DNA of 15,282 nt from assembly GCA_964390445.1 (NCBI GenBank), contig CAYMJJ010000055.1:1-15282 (forward strand), in the 5' to 3' direction. The translations under genes were made by a program, and so were the position numbers. Every line of letters starts with the position of its first letter. The stretch's first letter is position 1. This stretch comes from Anderseniella sp964390445 (GTDB lineage Bacteria > Pseudomonadota > Alphaproteobacteria > Rhizobiales > Aestuariivirgaceae). Below the pieces are notes generated by a model. It saw nothing but the letters and a program-made list of their open reading frames with translations, had not been told where the DNA came from and did no database searches. Shown here piece by piece: positions 1 to 6,909 of the stretch.

Positions 1-656
1 TGCTGCTTGCAGCACCGCTCCAGCGCGATGAACCAGAACGCCGCACTTTCGATGCTGTGGCGGCTGGCGGTCAGTAGGCCGTGGTTCTGGTGCAGTGCTG
101 CCTTGACGCCCTTGAATGCCTTGGCGACGTTCGATCCGGCGTGGTTTTCCACCGCCACCGCGCCCGCCTCGTCACCGATGATGACGTGGTCCTCGAAGAA
201 CGCGCAGGCGTCCTGGGTGATCGGCTCGATCGGGCGGCCGGTGGCGCACCATGCCGTGCCATAGACCGTGTGGGCGTGGCACATGGCGATGATGTCGGGG
301 TGCTCCTCGTGCACGTTGGCGTGCAGGATGAAGCCCGCCCGGTTGACCGCGTAGCTGCCCTCGACCACGCGGCCCGCATGATCCACCAGGATCAGGTTGG
401 ACAGCTTCACCTTGTCGAAGTGCACGCACATCGGGTTGGTCCAGTACAGCTCCGGATGCTCCGGGTCGCGCACCGTCAGGTGGCCGGCAAAGCCATAGTC
501 GAAGCCCTGCTGCGCAAACGCCCGGCACGCGCCCACCAGGCGTTCCTTGCGGTGGCGGCGCTCGTCGGCCACGTTGTCGAACTCGGGCAACTCCGGAAAG
601 ATCAGGCCCTCCTGTTCGGGCTGATACACCGAGACGCGGTTTCCAAGATCAAGCAT
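1..656 (-). CDS. Class II aldolase/adducin family protein, 3' end cut by window edge
   Basis: The minus strand is open from an ATG at 656 to the left edge, giving 218 residues with no stop; the C-terminus lies outside the window. The protein carries the class II aldolase/adducin signature: an N-terminal AGHLTVRD-like phosphate/substrate segment, then NRAGFILHANVH, the metal-binding MCHAHTVYG (HxH), and a later HQNHGLL third histidine. Family members are Zn-dependent aldolases, epimerases or decarboxylases. By my alignment to L-fuculose-phosphate aldolase the catalytic Glu73 position is Gly here (NRAGF), as in many uncharacterised adducin-like members, so a classical aldolase reaction is not assured. 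An AAGGA ribosome-binding site (plus-strand 665-669) lies 8 nt before the start. The codon use is high-G+C, like the rest of the chromosome and unlike the neighbouring A+T-rich cassette. The substrate is unknown. Confidence 0.85.
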   Translation of the reverse strand, partial: MLDLGNRVSVYQPEQEGLIFPELPEFDNVADERRHRKERLVGACRAFAQQGFDYGFAGHLTVRDPEHPELYWTNPMCVHFDKVKLSNLILVDHAGRVVEGSYAVNRAGFILHANVHEEHPDIIAMCHAHTVYGTAWCATGRPIEPITQDACAFFEDHVIIGDEAGAVAVENHAGSNVAKAFKGVKAALHQNHGLLTASRHSIESAAFWFIALERCCKQ

Positions 657-711
657 GGGCGGGTTCCTTCCGGAAAGGGGTGTTGGTCGAGTTGTCGCGG
701 CACCCGGTGCG

Positions 712-746
712 CGGCCTCGCGAGACTTGTGAGCGCGCGCGAGGCCG
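712..746. repeat. 10-bp perfect inverted repeat upstream of the aldolase gene
   Basis: CGGCCTCGCG at 712-721 is repeated as its reverse complement CGCGAGGCCG at 737-746, with a 15-nt spacer. It lies 56-90 bases upstream of the aldolase start and has no T-run on either side, so it is a better candidate for an operator or structured leader than for a terminator. Such G+C-rich repeats also arise by chance, and no function is shown. Confidence 0.35.
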
Positions 747-1002
747 GAGACGCGAGAGAGGCGCTTGCGCCCATTGTGAAAGCAGCGCGGCGGCGGATCA
801 AGTGGGGAAGGGGGGTCACAGTGCGTCGCCGGCAGTTCATTGATAACAAGGTTTCTGCATAGGACATCGAATTGGGCTATGGATGATGGCATTTGTGATG
901 CAATAGCCGAGTATGAGCCTTTATCGCGACAATGCATGGTAAGCAAACACCCATGGACAAGTTTCGACAGAGGAGCAATAAACGGATGGCCAGATAGGAA
1001 CG

Positions 1003-1031
1003 TTGAGACAAGTAGGATCGGCTATTATGAT
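1003..1031 (+). promoter_or_regulatory. Sigma-70-like promoter for the ariAB cassette
   Basis: TTGAGA at 1003-1008 (5/6 to TTGACA) and TATGAT at 1026-1031 (5/6 to TATAAT) are separated by exactly 17 nt. Transcription would start near 1038, leaving a leader of about 70 nt before the ariA ATG at 1108. It is the best promoter-like pair seen in this window and lies within the A+T-rich DNA, so the cassette appears to carry its own constitutive-type promoter. Inferred from the sequence only. Confidence 0.6.
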
Positions 1032-1107
1032 GGGACAGAATTTATTGTGACCGCCCTATTCTCAAGCCTTCTATGTGAAACTATGAACGCTTTTTCACGG
1101 AGACGTC

Positions 1108-2517
1108 ATGCCTCAGAGCATCATCCAAAAAATTGAGATCTCAGGATTGTTTGGACGATTCAACCATACAATTCCCCAATCTGGTTATTTAACGAGTCCT
1201 TCCATTCTCTATGGCGACAATGGCGTGGGGAAAAGCACGATTCTGAATATGGTGTTTCACCTATTGTCGGCAGCGGGCGACAAGGGGCACCGCAGTGCTC
1301 TGAGAAATATACCATTCAAGAAGATGTCAGTTAGCCTTTCAAACGGCGTAACGCTTACTGCCGAGAAGGACGAGGACTGGGACGATGATGGGAATCTAAT
1401 TCTTCAAATTCAAATAGACGATTTGATCGTGGCTGAGTGGGAGCAAACTGGGCTAGGCGGCAGCCATAGAATCGATATCGACGAATTTATGGAAAGATTA
1501 GAATTAGACACCCCCGCAACGTTGCGTATGTCACCAGATGTTCTTACAAAACTCATCCAATCAAGAAATGTTTCAGCCGGCCCAGACCGCGTGAAACGTG
1601 GCCAGCGCGAGTATTTGAGTCACTTGCGTGATGTTGCGCCGGTGATGTTTTATCTAAATGCAGATAGAAAGCTGGATAGTGATAGCGTTTCCGATCCTAG
1701 CGACGATCTTGAGCTTCGAAGAATTATAAACCGTCGCGAAATGAAACGTGCAACTGATATATTGCAAGCGTCGCGATCTATTTCTCTTCAGCAAGCTTTA
1801 TCGAATGCATCGCTATGGGTAAACAAAAGGGCGGTCAAAAGCGCTAATATCGGATCTGAGAATGTTCATACTGTATATGAAAAAGTTGTAGAACATCTCG
1901 CTAACAACTATCAGCCACAAGGCAATGAGGTTCCAAGAGAAGAAATACAGTCTCTTGTTCATGACCTTGATAAGATAGAAATTGATACCACGGATTTTGC
2001 TCAGTATGAAATTACATCAAAATTGAGCATGTCAACATTTAGAAAATCGTTAAACACGGGGAATCCATCAATAGATGCAATGTCTGCTCGCCTTATTAAG
2101 CCCTATCTTGAGAGTCTTACAAGCCGCCTTGATGCTATTCGACCAATCTATAATGTTTTGAATGAGTTTATAACTACTACAAACGATTTTCTCACCCGAA
2201 AGACAATTAAGTACGGTTTATCTCAGGGTTTCACTATTCTTGACGATCTGGGGGATAAACTCGAAACATCAAAGCTTTCTTCCGGCGAACAACAACTGCT
2301 CCTCATATTTTCCTATGTTCTTGCTGCGCGGGATACACCAAGCGTCTTCATTATTGATGAGCCGGAGATATCTTTAAATGTGAAATGGCAGCGGCGAATG
2401 GTGTCATCGCTGATGAGTATTGCATCAGGGTCTGAAGTGCAGTTTATACTGGCTTCCCACTCTATTGAACTAATTACGCAGCATATGGATGCAGTTGTTG
2501 AGATTAGCGCGCAATGA
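1108..2517 (+). CDS. ariA: AAA/ABC-type ATPase, PARIS AriA-like
   Basis: A 469-aa ATPase of the AAA_15/SMC-like group. Walker A GDNGVGKST is at residues 36-44, an ABC-type signature LSSGEQQ at 390-396, Walker B FIIDEPE at 414-420, and a switch histidine in LASHS near 451. About 340 residues separate Walker A from the signature, the usual helical insertion of OLD/AriA-type ATPases. The ATG at 1108 has GGAG at 1099-1102, 5 nt upstream. The stop overlaps the next start (ATGA), so the pair is translationally coupled. In PARIS, AriA forms an oligomer that holds the AriB nuclease and releases it when a phage anti-restriction protein such as Ocr is sensed. The assignment rests on gene pair, order, lengths and motifs; a related ATPase+TOPRIM defence module is the alternative. 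The low G+C relative to neighbours suggests horizontal transfer. Confidence 0.75.
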   Translation: MPQSIIQKIEISGLFGRFNHTIPQSGYLTSPSILYGDNGVGKSTILNMVFHLLSAAGDKGHRSALRNIPFKKMSVSLSNGVTLTAEKDEDWDDDGNLILQIQIDDLIVAEWEQTGLGGSHRIDIDEFMERLELDTPATLRMSPDVLTKLIQSRNVSAGPDRVKRGQREYLSHLRDVAPVMFYLNADRKLDSDSVSDPSDDLELRRIINRREMKRATDILQASRSISLQQALSNASLWVNKRAVKSANIGSENVHTVYEKVVEHLANNYQPQGNEVPREEIQSLVHDLDKIEIDTTDFAQYEITSKLSMSTFRKSLNTGNPSIDAMSARLIKPYLESLTSRLDAIRPIYNVLNEFITTTNDFLTRKTIKYGLSQGFTILDDLGDKLETSKLSSGEQQLLLIFSYVLAARDTPSVFIIDEPEISLNVKWQRRMVSSLMSIASGSEVQFILASHSIELITQHMDAVVEISAQ

Positions 2518-3368
2518 TTCCTAGAAGAAAATTATCTGAGCTGCTAGTTAGATATCGTTTGGAGCCTACTCTCGATGATGTTTATGTTGAGGGTGAGCGA
2601 GATAAGAGAATCTTTGACCGGGCTCATGAGAGGTTTGCCTTGCACCGCCCGATATACTCAATCACATCAATCGAAATCGAATCTTCTGTGCTGTTAGATT
2701 TTAGTTTAACAGAGGGAAATCGTCAAAGAGTGATTGCATTGTGTCGAAAGTTAAATCTTCCGAGACATAGTCATGTTAAATTTATAATTGATTTAGACAT
2801 GGATCATTATCGTGACAGAAGAATGGATATTCCAAATCTATTGTATACTACATATACAGATATAGAGGGAATATTTTTCTATTCAGAAATGGTTTCAGAC
2901 TTGATTACTGGCGCGGGAAACGTGAAGGTAGCCGATTGGGATAAGCTCTTTAAGTCTATCGAAGATGTTGTTATTCAAGTGTATTGCGTGCGGTTGTCGC
3001 TTGACGAAATGAATATCTGCATACGTGTTCCTTCAATATCAAAATCTCTTGTAAAGTCAAAAAACGAGGTGAAATTTGAAAGCAAAAAATTTATTTCGAA
3101 GTTATCTGGACAAGGTTTGGATAGTATAACTTTAAGTAATATTGAAGATAGATATAATTTTTGGTACGAAAAATTAAAAACAGTTCCTGCAAGAAGCGCG
3201 GGTAGAGGATACGACTACTTAGAGGTTGTTTGCTGGGTCATCAAGAAATTCGGCGGAAGCGTACCTGTAGCTAATGCTCTGGAGGATATTTTGATGCTGC
3301 TTACTCCGACTGTAAGCAAAGAGATCCTCGACCAGTTGCCTCCGAAAGTGGCAATGACCCACGCTTGA
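2514..3368 (+). CDS. ariB: DUF4435/TOPRIM-type effector, PARIS AriB-like
   Basis: A 284-aa protein whose ATG overlaps the ariA stop by 4 nt. TOPRIM features are visible: an N-terminal acidic motif VYVEGERDKRIF with Glu at residue 26, then a hydrophobic strand ending in DLDMD (Asp 93, 95, 97), followed by TDIEGIFF at 115-122, which resembles the DUF4435 (S/D)-IE-N-like motif. In characterised PARIS the catalytic residue of AriB is also given as Glu26. When released from AriA, AriB dimerises and cleaves host tRNA (tRNA-Lys in the E. coli system), stopping growth before the phage can multiply. The coding sequence is the most A+T-rich in the window, with many AAA, ATA and TTA codons, and ends only 18 bases before high-G+C DNA resumes. 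No terminator follows. The nuclease target in this host cannot be told from the sequence. Confidence 0.75.
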   Translation: MIPRRKLSELLVRYRLEPTLDDVYVEGERDKRIFDRAHERFALHRPIYSITSIEIESSVLLDFSLTEGNRQRVIALCRKLNLPRHSHVKFIIDLDMDHYRDRRMDIPNLLYTTYTDIEGIFFYSEMVSDLITGAGNVKVADWDKLFKSIEDVVIQVYCVRLSLDEMNICIRVPSISKSLVKSKNEVKFESKKFISKLSGQGLDSITLSNIEDRYNFWYEKLKTVPARSAGRGYDYLEVVCWVIKKFGGSVPVANALEDILMLLTPTVSKEILDQLPPKVAMTHA

Positions 3369-3386
3369 CGCGCAAATCCCCTCCCT

Positions 3387-3583
3387 CTAATCACCCACCG
3401 TCCCCGTCCGTCGCTGCGTCAGCACCATCAGCGCGTCGGCGATGTGGGTGTCGGCGATGTCGCCGCCGCCCGCCCCGACGCGGATCTTGTGCGCCTCGTG
3501 CAGCGCGCCGGCGCGGGTAAGGCCGGACGGCGGGTCGAACGTGCAGCACGCCAGGTCCAGCCGCTGGCCCGGCAGCGCCGCGG
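3387..3583 (-). pseudogene. 3' remnant of a VOC-family gene
   Basis: Read on the minus strand, this stretch encodes about 62 residues ending in a TAG stop at 3389-3387. They align along their length with residues 124-185 of the intact VOC protein at 9182-9739: FDPP, then LHEAHKIRV, then IADTHIADALMVLTQRRTGT are shared, with scattered substitutions elsewhere. The nucleotide sequence is clearly similar too. There is no start and no N-terminal metal-binding half. The upstream edge runs into the 3' end of the DUF294 fusion gene near 3583, where similarity fades. It is a decayed second copy or the tail of a former paralogue, left between ariB and the fusion gene. The frame is still open, so decay is recent or the fragment is short enough to escape stops. 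Confidence 0.85.
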
Positions 3584-5716
3584 TCAGCCGAACGACGGCA
3601 GGCCCAGCAGGTCGCGGATCCTCGGCACCTGTTCAATGGCCCAGCGCATTTGCTGCAGGTTGAGGCTGTCGAGTTGCTTCGGGTCCACCTTGTTGCCGAG
3701 CTTCAGCCCGGCCTCGATGTCGCGCAGTTGCTGGCGCAGGATCGCGTCCAGCAGCACGCGGTGCGCTTCCAGAAGGTCGTCGATGGCGTGGGAAGCCTCG
3801 ATGCCCAGCTCGCGCGCCGCAGTCAGCCTGCCCGGCGTCGACCGGACGGCAAGCCCGTGCCGCAGCGCAATCGAGCGGGCGCACGAGAACAGCGGCATCA
3901 ACCCGCACTTCTTCAGGTCGATGCGTCCGTCGTCCAGCCTGAACCGGCCGAGCCACCCGAGCGGTGACTCGAAGTCTCCGGCCCGCAGGCCCATGGCGTG
4001 CAGGAAGCCCCTGGCCTCGCCGGCTGCGGCAAGCGCGTCGCGGATCAGCGTCTCGAACAGCGCCTGGTCGCCATGCACGGCCACCGCGTCAAAGAAGATG
4101 TCGGAATCGAGAATGTCCTCGGGCCGCGACCTGGTCAGCCACTCCGATATGGTCGAGCGCCAGCGCGCGGCATCCTTCCGCCAGGCCGGGTTCGAGGCCA
4201 TGATGTTGCCCTTGCAGTAGCTCACGCCGGCATCGTTGAGCGTATCGGCCACCATCTGGCCGAGGCCGGCAAACCAGGTGTCCACCGGGCCGCCCTCGTC
4301 ACCGTCGCGGTAGATGATGGCATTGTCCTGGTCCATCGCCAGCAGGCTTTCGCCGCGCCCGCCGGACCCCAGCACGAACATGGCGTAGTCTTGTGGCGGT
4401 TCGCCCTTGCCATCCGCCTTCATCTGCCGTTCGGCGAGAACGCAGGCCCGCGCCGTCAGGGCCCGCAGCTCCCGCGAGACCACCGATGCGATGTCGCGCG
4501 AGTCCACGTCCTCCGACACCAGCCCCCGCACCACCGTGGTCAGCCCCGCCCATACCTTGCCGAGCTCGGCCGGGGACCTGGCCTGGTCGATGCTGTCGCC
4601 CAGCAGCACCGCGCCGCCGGCGCGCTGTTTCAGCAGGTCGCGCGCGCTCAGTGCCCCGGTCAGCTTGCCGGCATCGTCCACCACGCCCAGGTGGCGAAAC
4701 CCGCCACCGGTCATCGTGGTCACCGCGCGATAGACGAACTCGTCCTGGTTGATGGACACCAGCGGAAACTTAGCCAGCGACTGCACCGGCTTCGACAGGG
4801 CCGTGGGCCCCATCTCGTCGATGCCGCGCAGCACGTCGCGCTCGGTCAGGATGCCGGCTGGCCCGCCCGTCTCGACCGGGCTGACGAACACCGAGCTTGT
4901 CCGTTTTGCCATCATGGTAGCCAGGGCCGACTTGACCGGGGTCCCGGGCTCCACCTGCACGGGCGAGGCGTGCATCACGTCGCGCACCCGGTGCCGGTAG
5001 GGGTAGCTGTCGATGCGCATGTACTCGCTGACCGCAGCCGGCCTGGTGCGGTCGGCCTGCACCACGTCGTGCCATCCGGCCTGCGTTTCCATGGCAAGCC
5101 GTGAACTCATTGCAAGGCACGCGCGCTCGGCTTGCGACAGGGTGATGATGCCCTTCTGCTTCAGCTTCGGGATCAGCCGCTGGAACACCTGCAAGGTCAG
5201 TTCGGCATCGGCGATGGCCCGGTGCCTGCCACCGATCTCCACCCCCAGCCAGCTGGCAGCCATGTCCAGTGACTGTTCGGGCAGTTCCGGTGCCACCAGT
5301 TGCACCAGGTGGCGCACATCAAGACTGCGCGGGGCGGTCCACTTCAGCCCGTGCCGCTCATGCTCGGCCTTCAGGATGCCCAGGTCGAACCCGATCGAGT
5401 AACCCAGCACCACCGTGTTGCCGCACCAGTGCGCGAACGCCGCCATCACCGGCCTGAAGGTCGCGGCACTGGCGACATCGGCATCGGTGATGGTGTGGAT
5501 GGCGGTGGATGCGGCAGGGATCGGCACCTGCGGGTTGATCAGCCGCGAGAAGTCATCCTCGCGCAGCGCCTGCCCGTCATTGATGCGGATTGCCCCGATC
5601 TCGATGACCCTGTCTTCGGAAATCTTGAGACCCGTGGTCTCGGTATCCATCACGACCGCCGGGACCATGGCCATCGGCAGGCCGGACAGACCGGTTCGTT
5701 GCACCGTGAATGACAT
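3584..5716 (-). CDS. DnaQ-like exonuclease / CBS pair / DUF294 nucleotidyltransferase fusion protein
   Basis: A 710-aa three-part protein. Residues about 18-185 form a DEDDh 3'-5' exonuclease: MDTETTGL (Asp24, Glu26), FDLGIL (Asp111) and HRAIAD (His165, Asp170) supply all catalytic residues. Residues about 243-365 are two CBS domains, which usually bind adenine nucleotides. From about 445 comes a DUF294 nucleotidyltransferase-like domain with GSGGRGE and MDQDN (Asp462, Asp464), then its helical C-terminal part. CBS-DUF294 proteins are often encoded beside acetate-type symporters and a separate DnaQ-like gene; here the exonuclease is fused. I prefer the ATG at 5716, with AGGAGG 12 nt upstream (plus-strand 5729-5734); an in-frame GTG at 5761 would add 15 residues. 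It lies 80 nt downstream of the hypothetical gene on the same strand and diverges from the symporter operon. The 3' end abuts the VOC remnant. The true substrate is unknown. Confidence 0.85.
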   Translation of the reverse strand: MSFTVQRTGLSGLPMAMVPAVVMDTETTGLKISEDRVIEIGAIRINDGQALREDDFSRLINPQVPIPAASTAIHTITDADVASAATFRPVMAAFAHWCGNTVVLGYSIGFDLGILKAEHERHGLKWTAPRSLDVRHLVQLVAPELPEQSLDMAASWLGVEIGGRHRAIADAELTLQVFQRLIPKLKQKGIITLSQAERACLAMSSRLAMETQAGWHDVVQADRTRPAAVSEYMRIDSYPYRHRVRDVMHASPVQVEPGTPVKSALATMMAKRTSSVFVSPVETGGPAGILTERDVLRGIDEMGPTALSKPVQSLAKFPLVSINQDEFVYRAVTTMTGGGFRHLGVVDDAGKLTGALSARDLLKQRAGGAVLLGDSIDQARSPAELGKVWAGLTTVVRGLVSEDVDSRDIASVVSRELRALTARACVLAERQMKADGKGEPPQDYAMFVLGSGGRGESLLAMDQDNAIIYRDGDEGGPVDTWFAGLGQMVADTLNDAGVSYCKGNIMASNPAWRKDAARWRSTISEWLTRSRPEDILDSDIFFDAVAVHGDQALFETLIRDALAAAGEARGFLHAMGLRAGDFESPLGWLGRFRLDDGRIDLKKCGLMPLFSCARSIALRHGLAVRSTPGRLTAARELGIEASHAIDDLLEAHRVLLDAILRQQLRDIEAGLKLGNKVDPKQLDSLNLQQMRWAIEQVPRIRDLLGLPSFG

Positions 5717-5796
5717 GTTGCGGCGAGGCCTCCTGATAACCGGATCCGTCTGACACTCCACCTAGCGGCAACCGGGTCAGGCTGCCTTGCGCAAGA

Positions 5797-6465
5797 TCAA
5801 CTCGCCTCGCCACGGTCCTGAAGGTCGCGGACAATGGCATCCGCATCGAGCCGGGCGGCAAACTCGCGGCGCACTTCAATCCAGGCAAACTTCATCGAGT
5901 TCTCGACGATCTCACTGTCGTATTGCTTGAGCTGGTCCGAGATCGGCGCCCACTTCAGCAACGCTGCCGGGCTGAGCTTGAAGTTCTCTGCCAGCGTCGC
6001 TCCGAAGTCCCAGTCGGTGCCTTCGAGCCGCTTGTCAAAGACCGCCCTGGCGGCGGCAGACTCGAGCTTGAAGGCCACGTTCACCTCCTCGTTCTCCGCG
6101 ATGCCGAACGCGAAGGTTTCACGGGCAAGCTGCTCCTTGCGCCGGGCCGGCAGTCCTGAATCCTTCAGGGACACCGATACGGCATGGATGGTCAGGTCAG
6201 ACAGGCTTGCTGCAAATATCTGGGCAGCCGCGATATTGATCGATTCCTTGAACTGGTCATCGGCGAACACCTTTGGCCACGAGGTTCCCATCCTCGTCTT
6301 CAGATACCCGTAGAGCTTTTTCTGCGTCACGAACGCCGCTCGCGCCGAAACGAATCGCTGCAGGGCAGCGGCGGAATCGAGTGGCGCCGTTTCCCGCTTC
6401 ACCGTCAGTGCAGAGACGACCAGCCTGCCGGTGGAAAAAATCCTGTTGAGAAAATTGCTGATCAC
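5797..6465 (-). CDS. Conserved-looking hypothetical protein, mostly helical
   Basis: A 222-aa protein with no family I recognise. It starts at a GTG (6463-6465, reading GTG-ATC-AGC) since the next in-frame ATG is 58 codons in; the ribosome-binding site is weak. The N-terminus has a short hydrophobic stretch (ISNFLNRIFSTGRLVVSAL) that could be an amphipathic or membrane-touching helix but lacks a convincing signal-peptide cleavage site. The remainder is alanine- and charge-rich, suggesting an all-helical soluble protein. Codon use matches the high-G+C neighbours, supporting a real gene. It precedes the exonuclease-CBS-DUF294 gene on the same strand and is divergent from the DUF4212/symporter operon, so it is probably co-expressed with the former and functionally tied to this uptake system. 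No function is assigned. Confidence 0.7.
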   Translation of the reverse strand: MISNFLNRIFSTGRLVVSALTVKRETAPLDSAAALQRFVSARAAFVTQKKLYGYLKTRMGTSWPKVFADDQFKESINIAAAQIFAASLSDLTIHAVSVSLKDSGLPARRKEQLARETFAFGIAENEEVNVAFKLESAAARAVFDKRLEGTDWDFGATLAENFKLSPAALLKWAPISDQLKQYDSEIVENSMKFAWIEVRREFAARLDADAIVRDLQDRGEAS

Positions 6466-6500
6466 GAAAGGCCTATCCTGTTCAGATTCCGGCGTTTTAG

Positions 6501-6515
6501 TGGCACAAATCCGGC
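6501..6515 (+). promoter_or_regulatory. Weak sigma-54-like element upstream of the symporter operon
   Basis: TGGCAC at 6501-6506 followed by CGGC at 6512-6515 keeps the GG-N10-GC spacing of -24/-12 promoters, but the -12 box lacks the usual TT. It lies about 117 bases before the DUF4212 ATG. This is a marginal match offered only because the divergent region must contain promoters in both directions and no better sigma-70 pair stands out. Confidence 0.2.
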
Positions 6516-6595
6516 GGCAAGGCGACGGGTTGGTGTATTAAACCTTTGTTTACGTTGCTTCGCATGCCCGGAAGTGCGCTAATCGCCCGCGTGTG

Positions 6596-6609
6596 TGCCA
6601 AATTCGGCA
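6596..6609. promoter_or_regulatory. Near-perfect 14-bp palindrome, possible operator
   Basis: TGCCAAATTCGGCA at 6596-6609 is a palindrome at 12 of 14 positions and lies 22 bases before the DUF4212 start, just ahead of its AGGAGG ribosome-binding site. Its position would suit a repressor site controlling the symporter operon. No regulator gene is adjacent, and the match to any named operator is unknown. Confidence 0.3.
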
Positions 6610-6631
6610 TATTCACAGGAGGAAATCAATT

Positions 6632-6895
6632 ATGTCTGACACTAATATACAAGCCAGACAGCAGCACTGGGTGAAAACGCGAAACCTGACCTACGTGGTG
6701 CTGGCCTTGTGGGCGCTCTTTGGAATCGTCGTGCCACTTACGGCGGACAGCCTGAACTCCGTGTCGTTCCTCGGCTTCCCGCTGGGCTACTACATGTGCG
6801 TCCAGGGCTCCCTCATCGCCTTCGTGGTGCTGATCTGGGTCCAGAACTGGCGCCAGGATGCGATCGACGATGAATTCGGCCTCGGCGAAGAATAA
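6632..6895 (+). CDS. DUF4212 small subunit of a sodium/solute symporter
   Basis: An 87-aa membrane protein matching the DUF4212 / putative solute:sodium symporter small subunit family. After a short polar N-terminus (QQHWVKTRNLTY) come two transmembrane helices at roughly 20-40 and 49-72 (second: YYMCVQGSLIAFVVLIWVQN), then an acidic C-terminal tail ending FGLGEE. I chose the ATG at 6632, which has a full AGGAGG at 6617-6622 about 9 nt upstream, over an in-frame start at 6593 that adds 13 non-hydrophobic residues. It is followed after 14 nt by the large symporter gene, the invariable partner of this family, and probably helps the assembly or activity of the transporter. It plays the part DUF485 (YjcH) plays beside ActP. 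Confidence 0.93.
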   Translation: MSDTNIQARQQHWVKTRNLTYVVLALWALFGIVVPLTADSLNSVSFLGFPLGYYMCVQGSLIAFVVLIWVQNWRQDAIDDEFGLGEE

Positions 6896-6909
6896 GGGGG
6901 ACACAGACA

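Larger units (their letters stand above)
657..1107. other. Gene-free stretch between aldolase gene and ariA; left edge of the A+T-rich island
   Basis: About 450 bases without a convincing gene. The first part, to about 830, is G+C-rich and holds the aldolase ribosome-binding site and an inverted repeat. From about 835 the base composition drops sharply and stays low to about 3340, so the left boundary of the acquired segment probably lies near 800-850. Short open frames here (for example 840-1136 on the plus strand) show no ribosome-binding site, low-complexity residue use and no family resemblance, and I do not call them. I found no integrase, transposase, tRNA or obvious flanking direct repeat. 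Confidence 0.5.

Noticed and set aside
840..1136. 98-codon open frame overlapping the ariA start
   Set aside because: It lacks a ribosome-binding site and an ATG at its first codon, overlaps the well-supported ariA start and promoter, and its translation has no recognisable pattern.
1108..3368. Gabija, Septu or OLD-family systems as an explanation for the ATPase pair
   Set aside because: Gabija pairs an ATPase-TOPRIM fusion with a UvrD-like helicase and Septu pairs an ATPase with an HNH nuclease; here the TOPRIM-type DUF4435 protein is a separate downstream gene and no helicase or HNH motif is present.
790..3390. Possible inverted or direct repeats flanking the A+T-rich island
   Set aside because: G-rich tracts near 803-817 and C-rich tracts near 3377-3386 look loosely complementary, but no run long enough to be convincing as a mobile-element end was found by eye.
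3998..5104. Long plus-strand open frame of 368 codons opposite the DUF294 fusion gene
   Set aside because: It is the antisense shadow of a high-G+C gene: rich in His, Arg, Pro and Gln with no domain, while the minus strand carries three intact domains.
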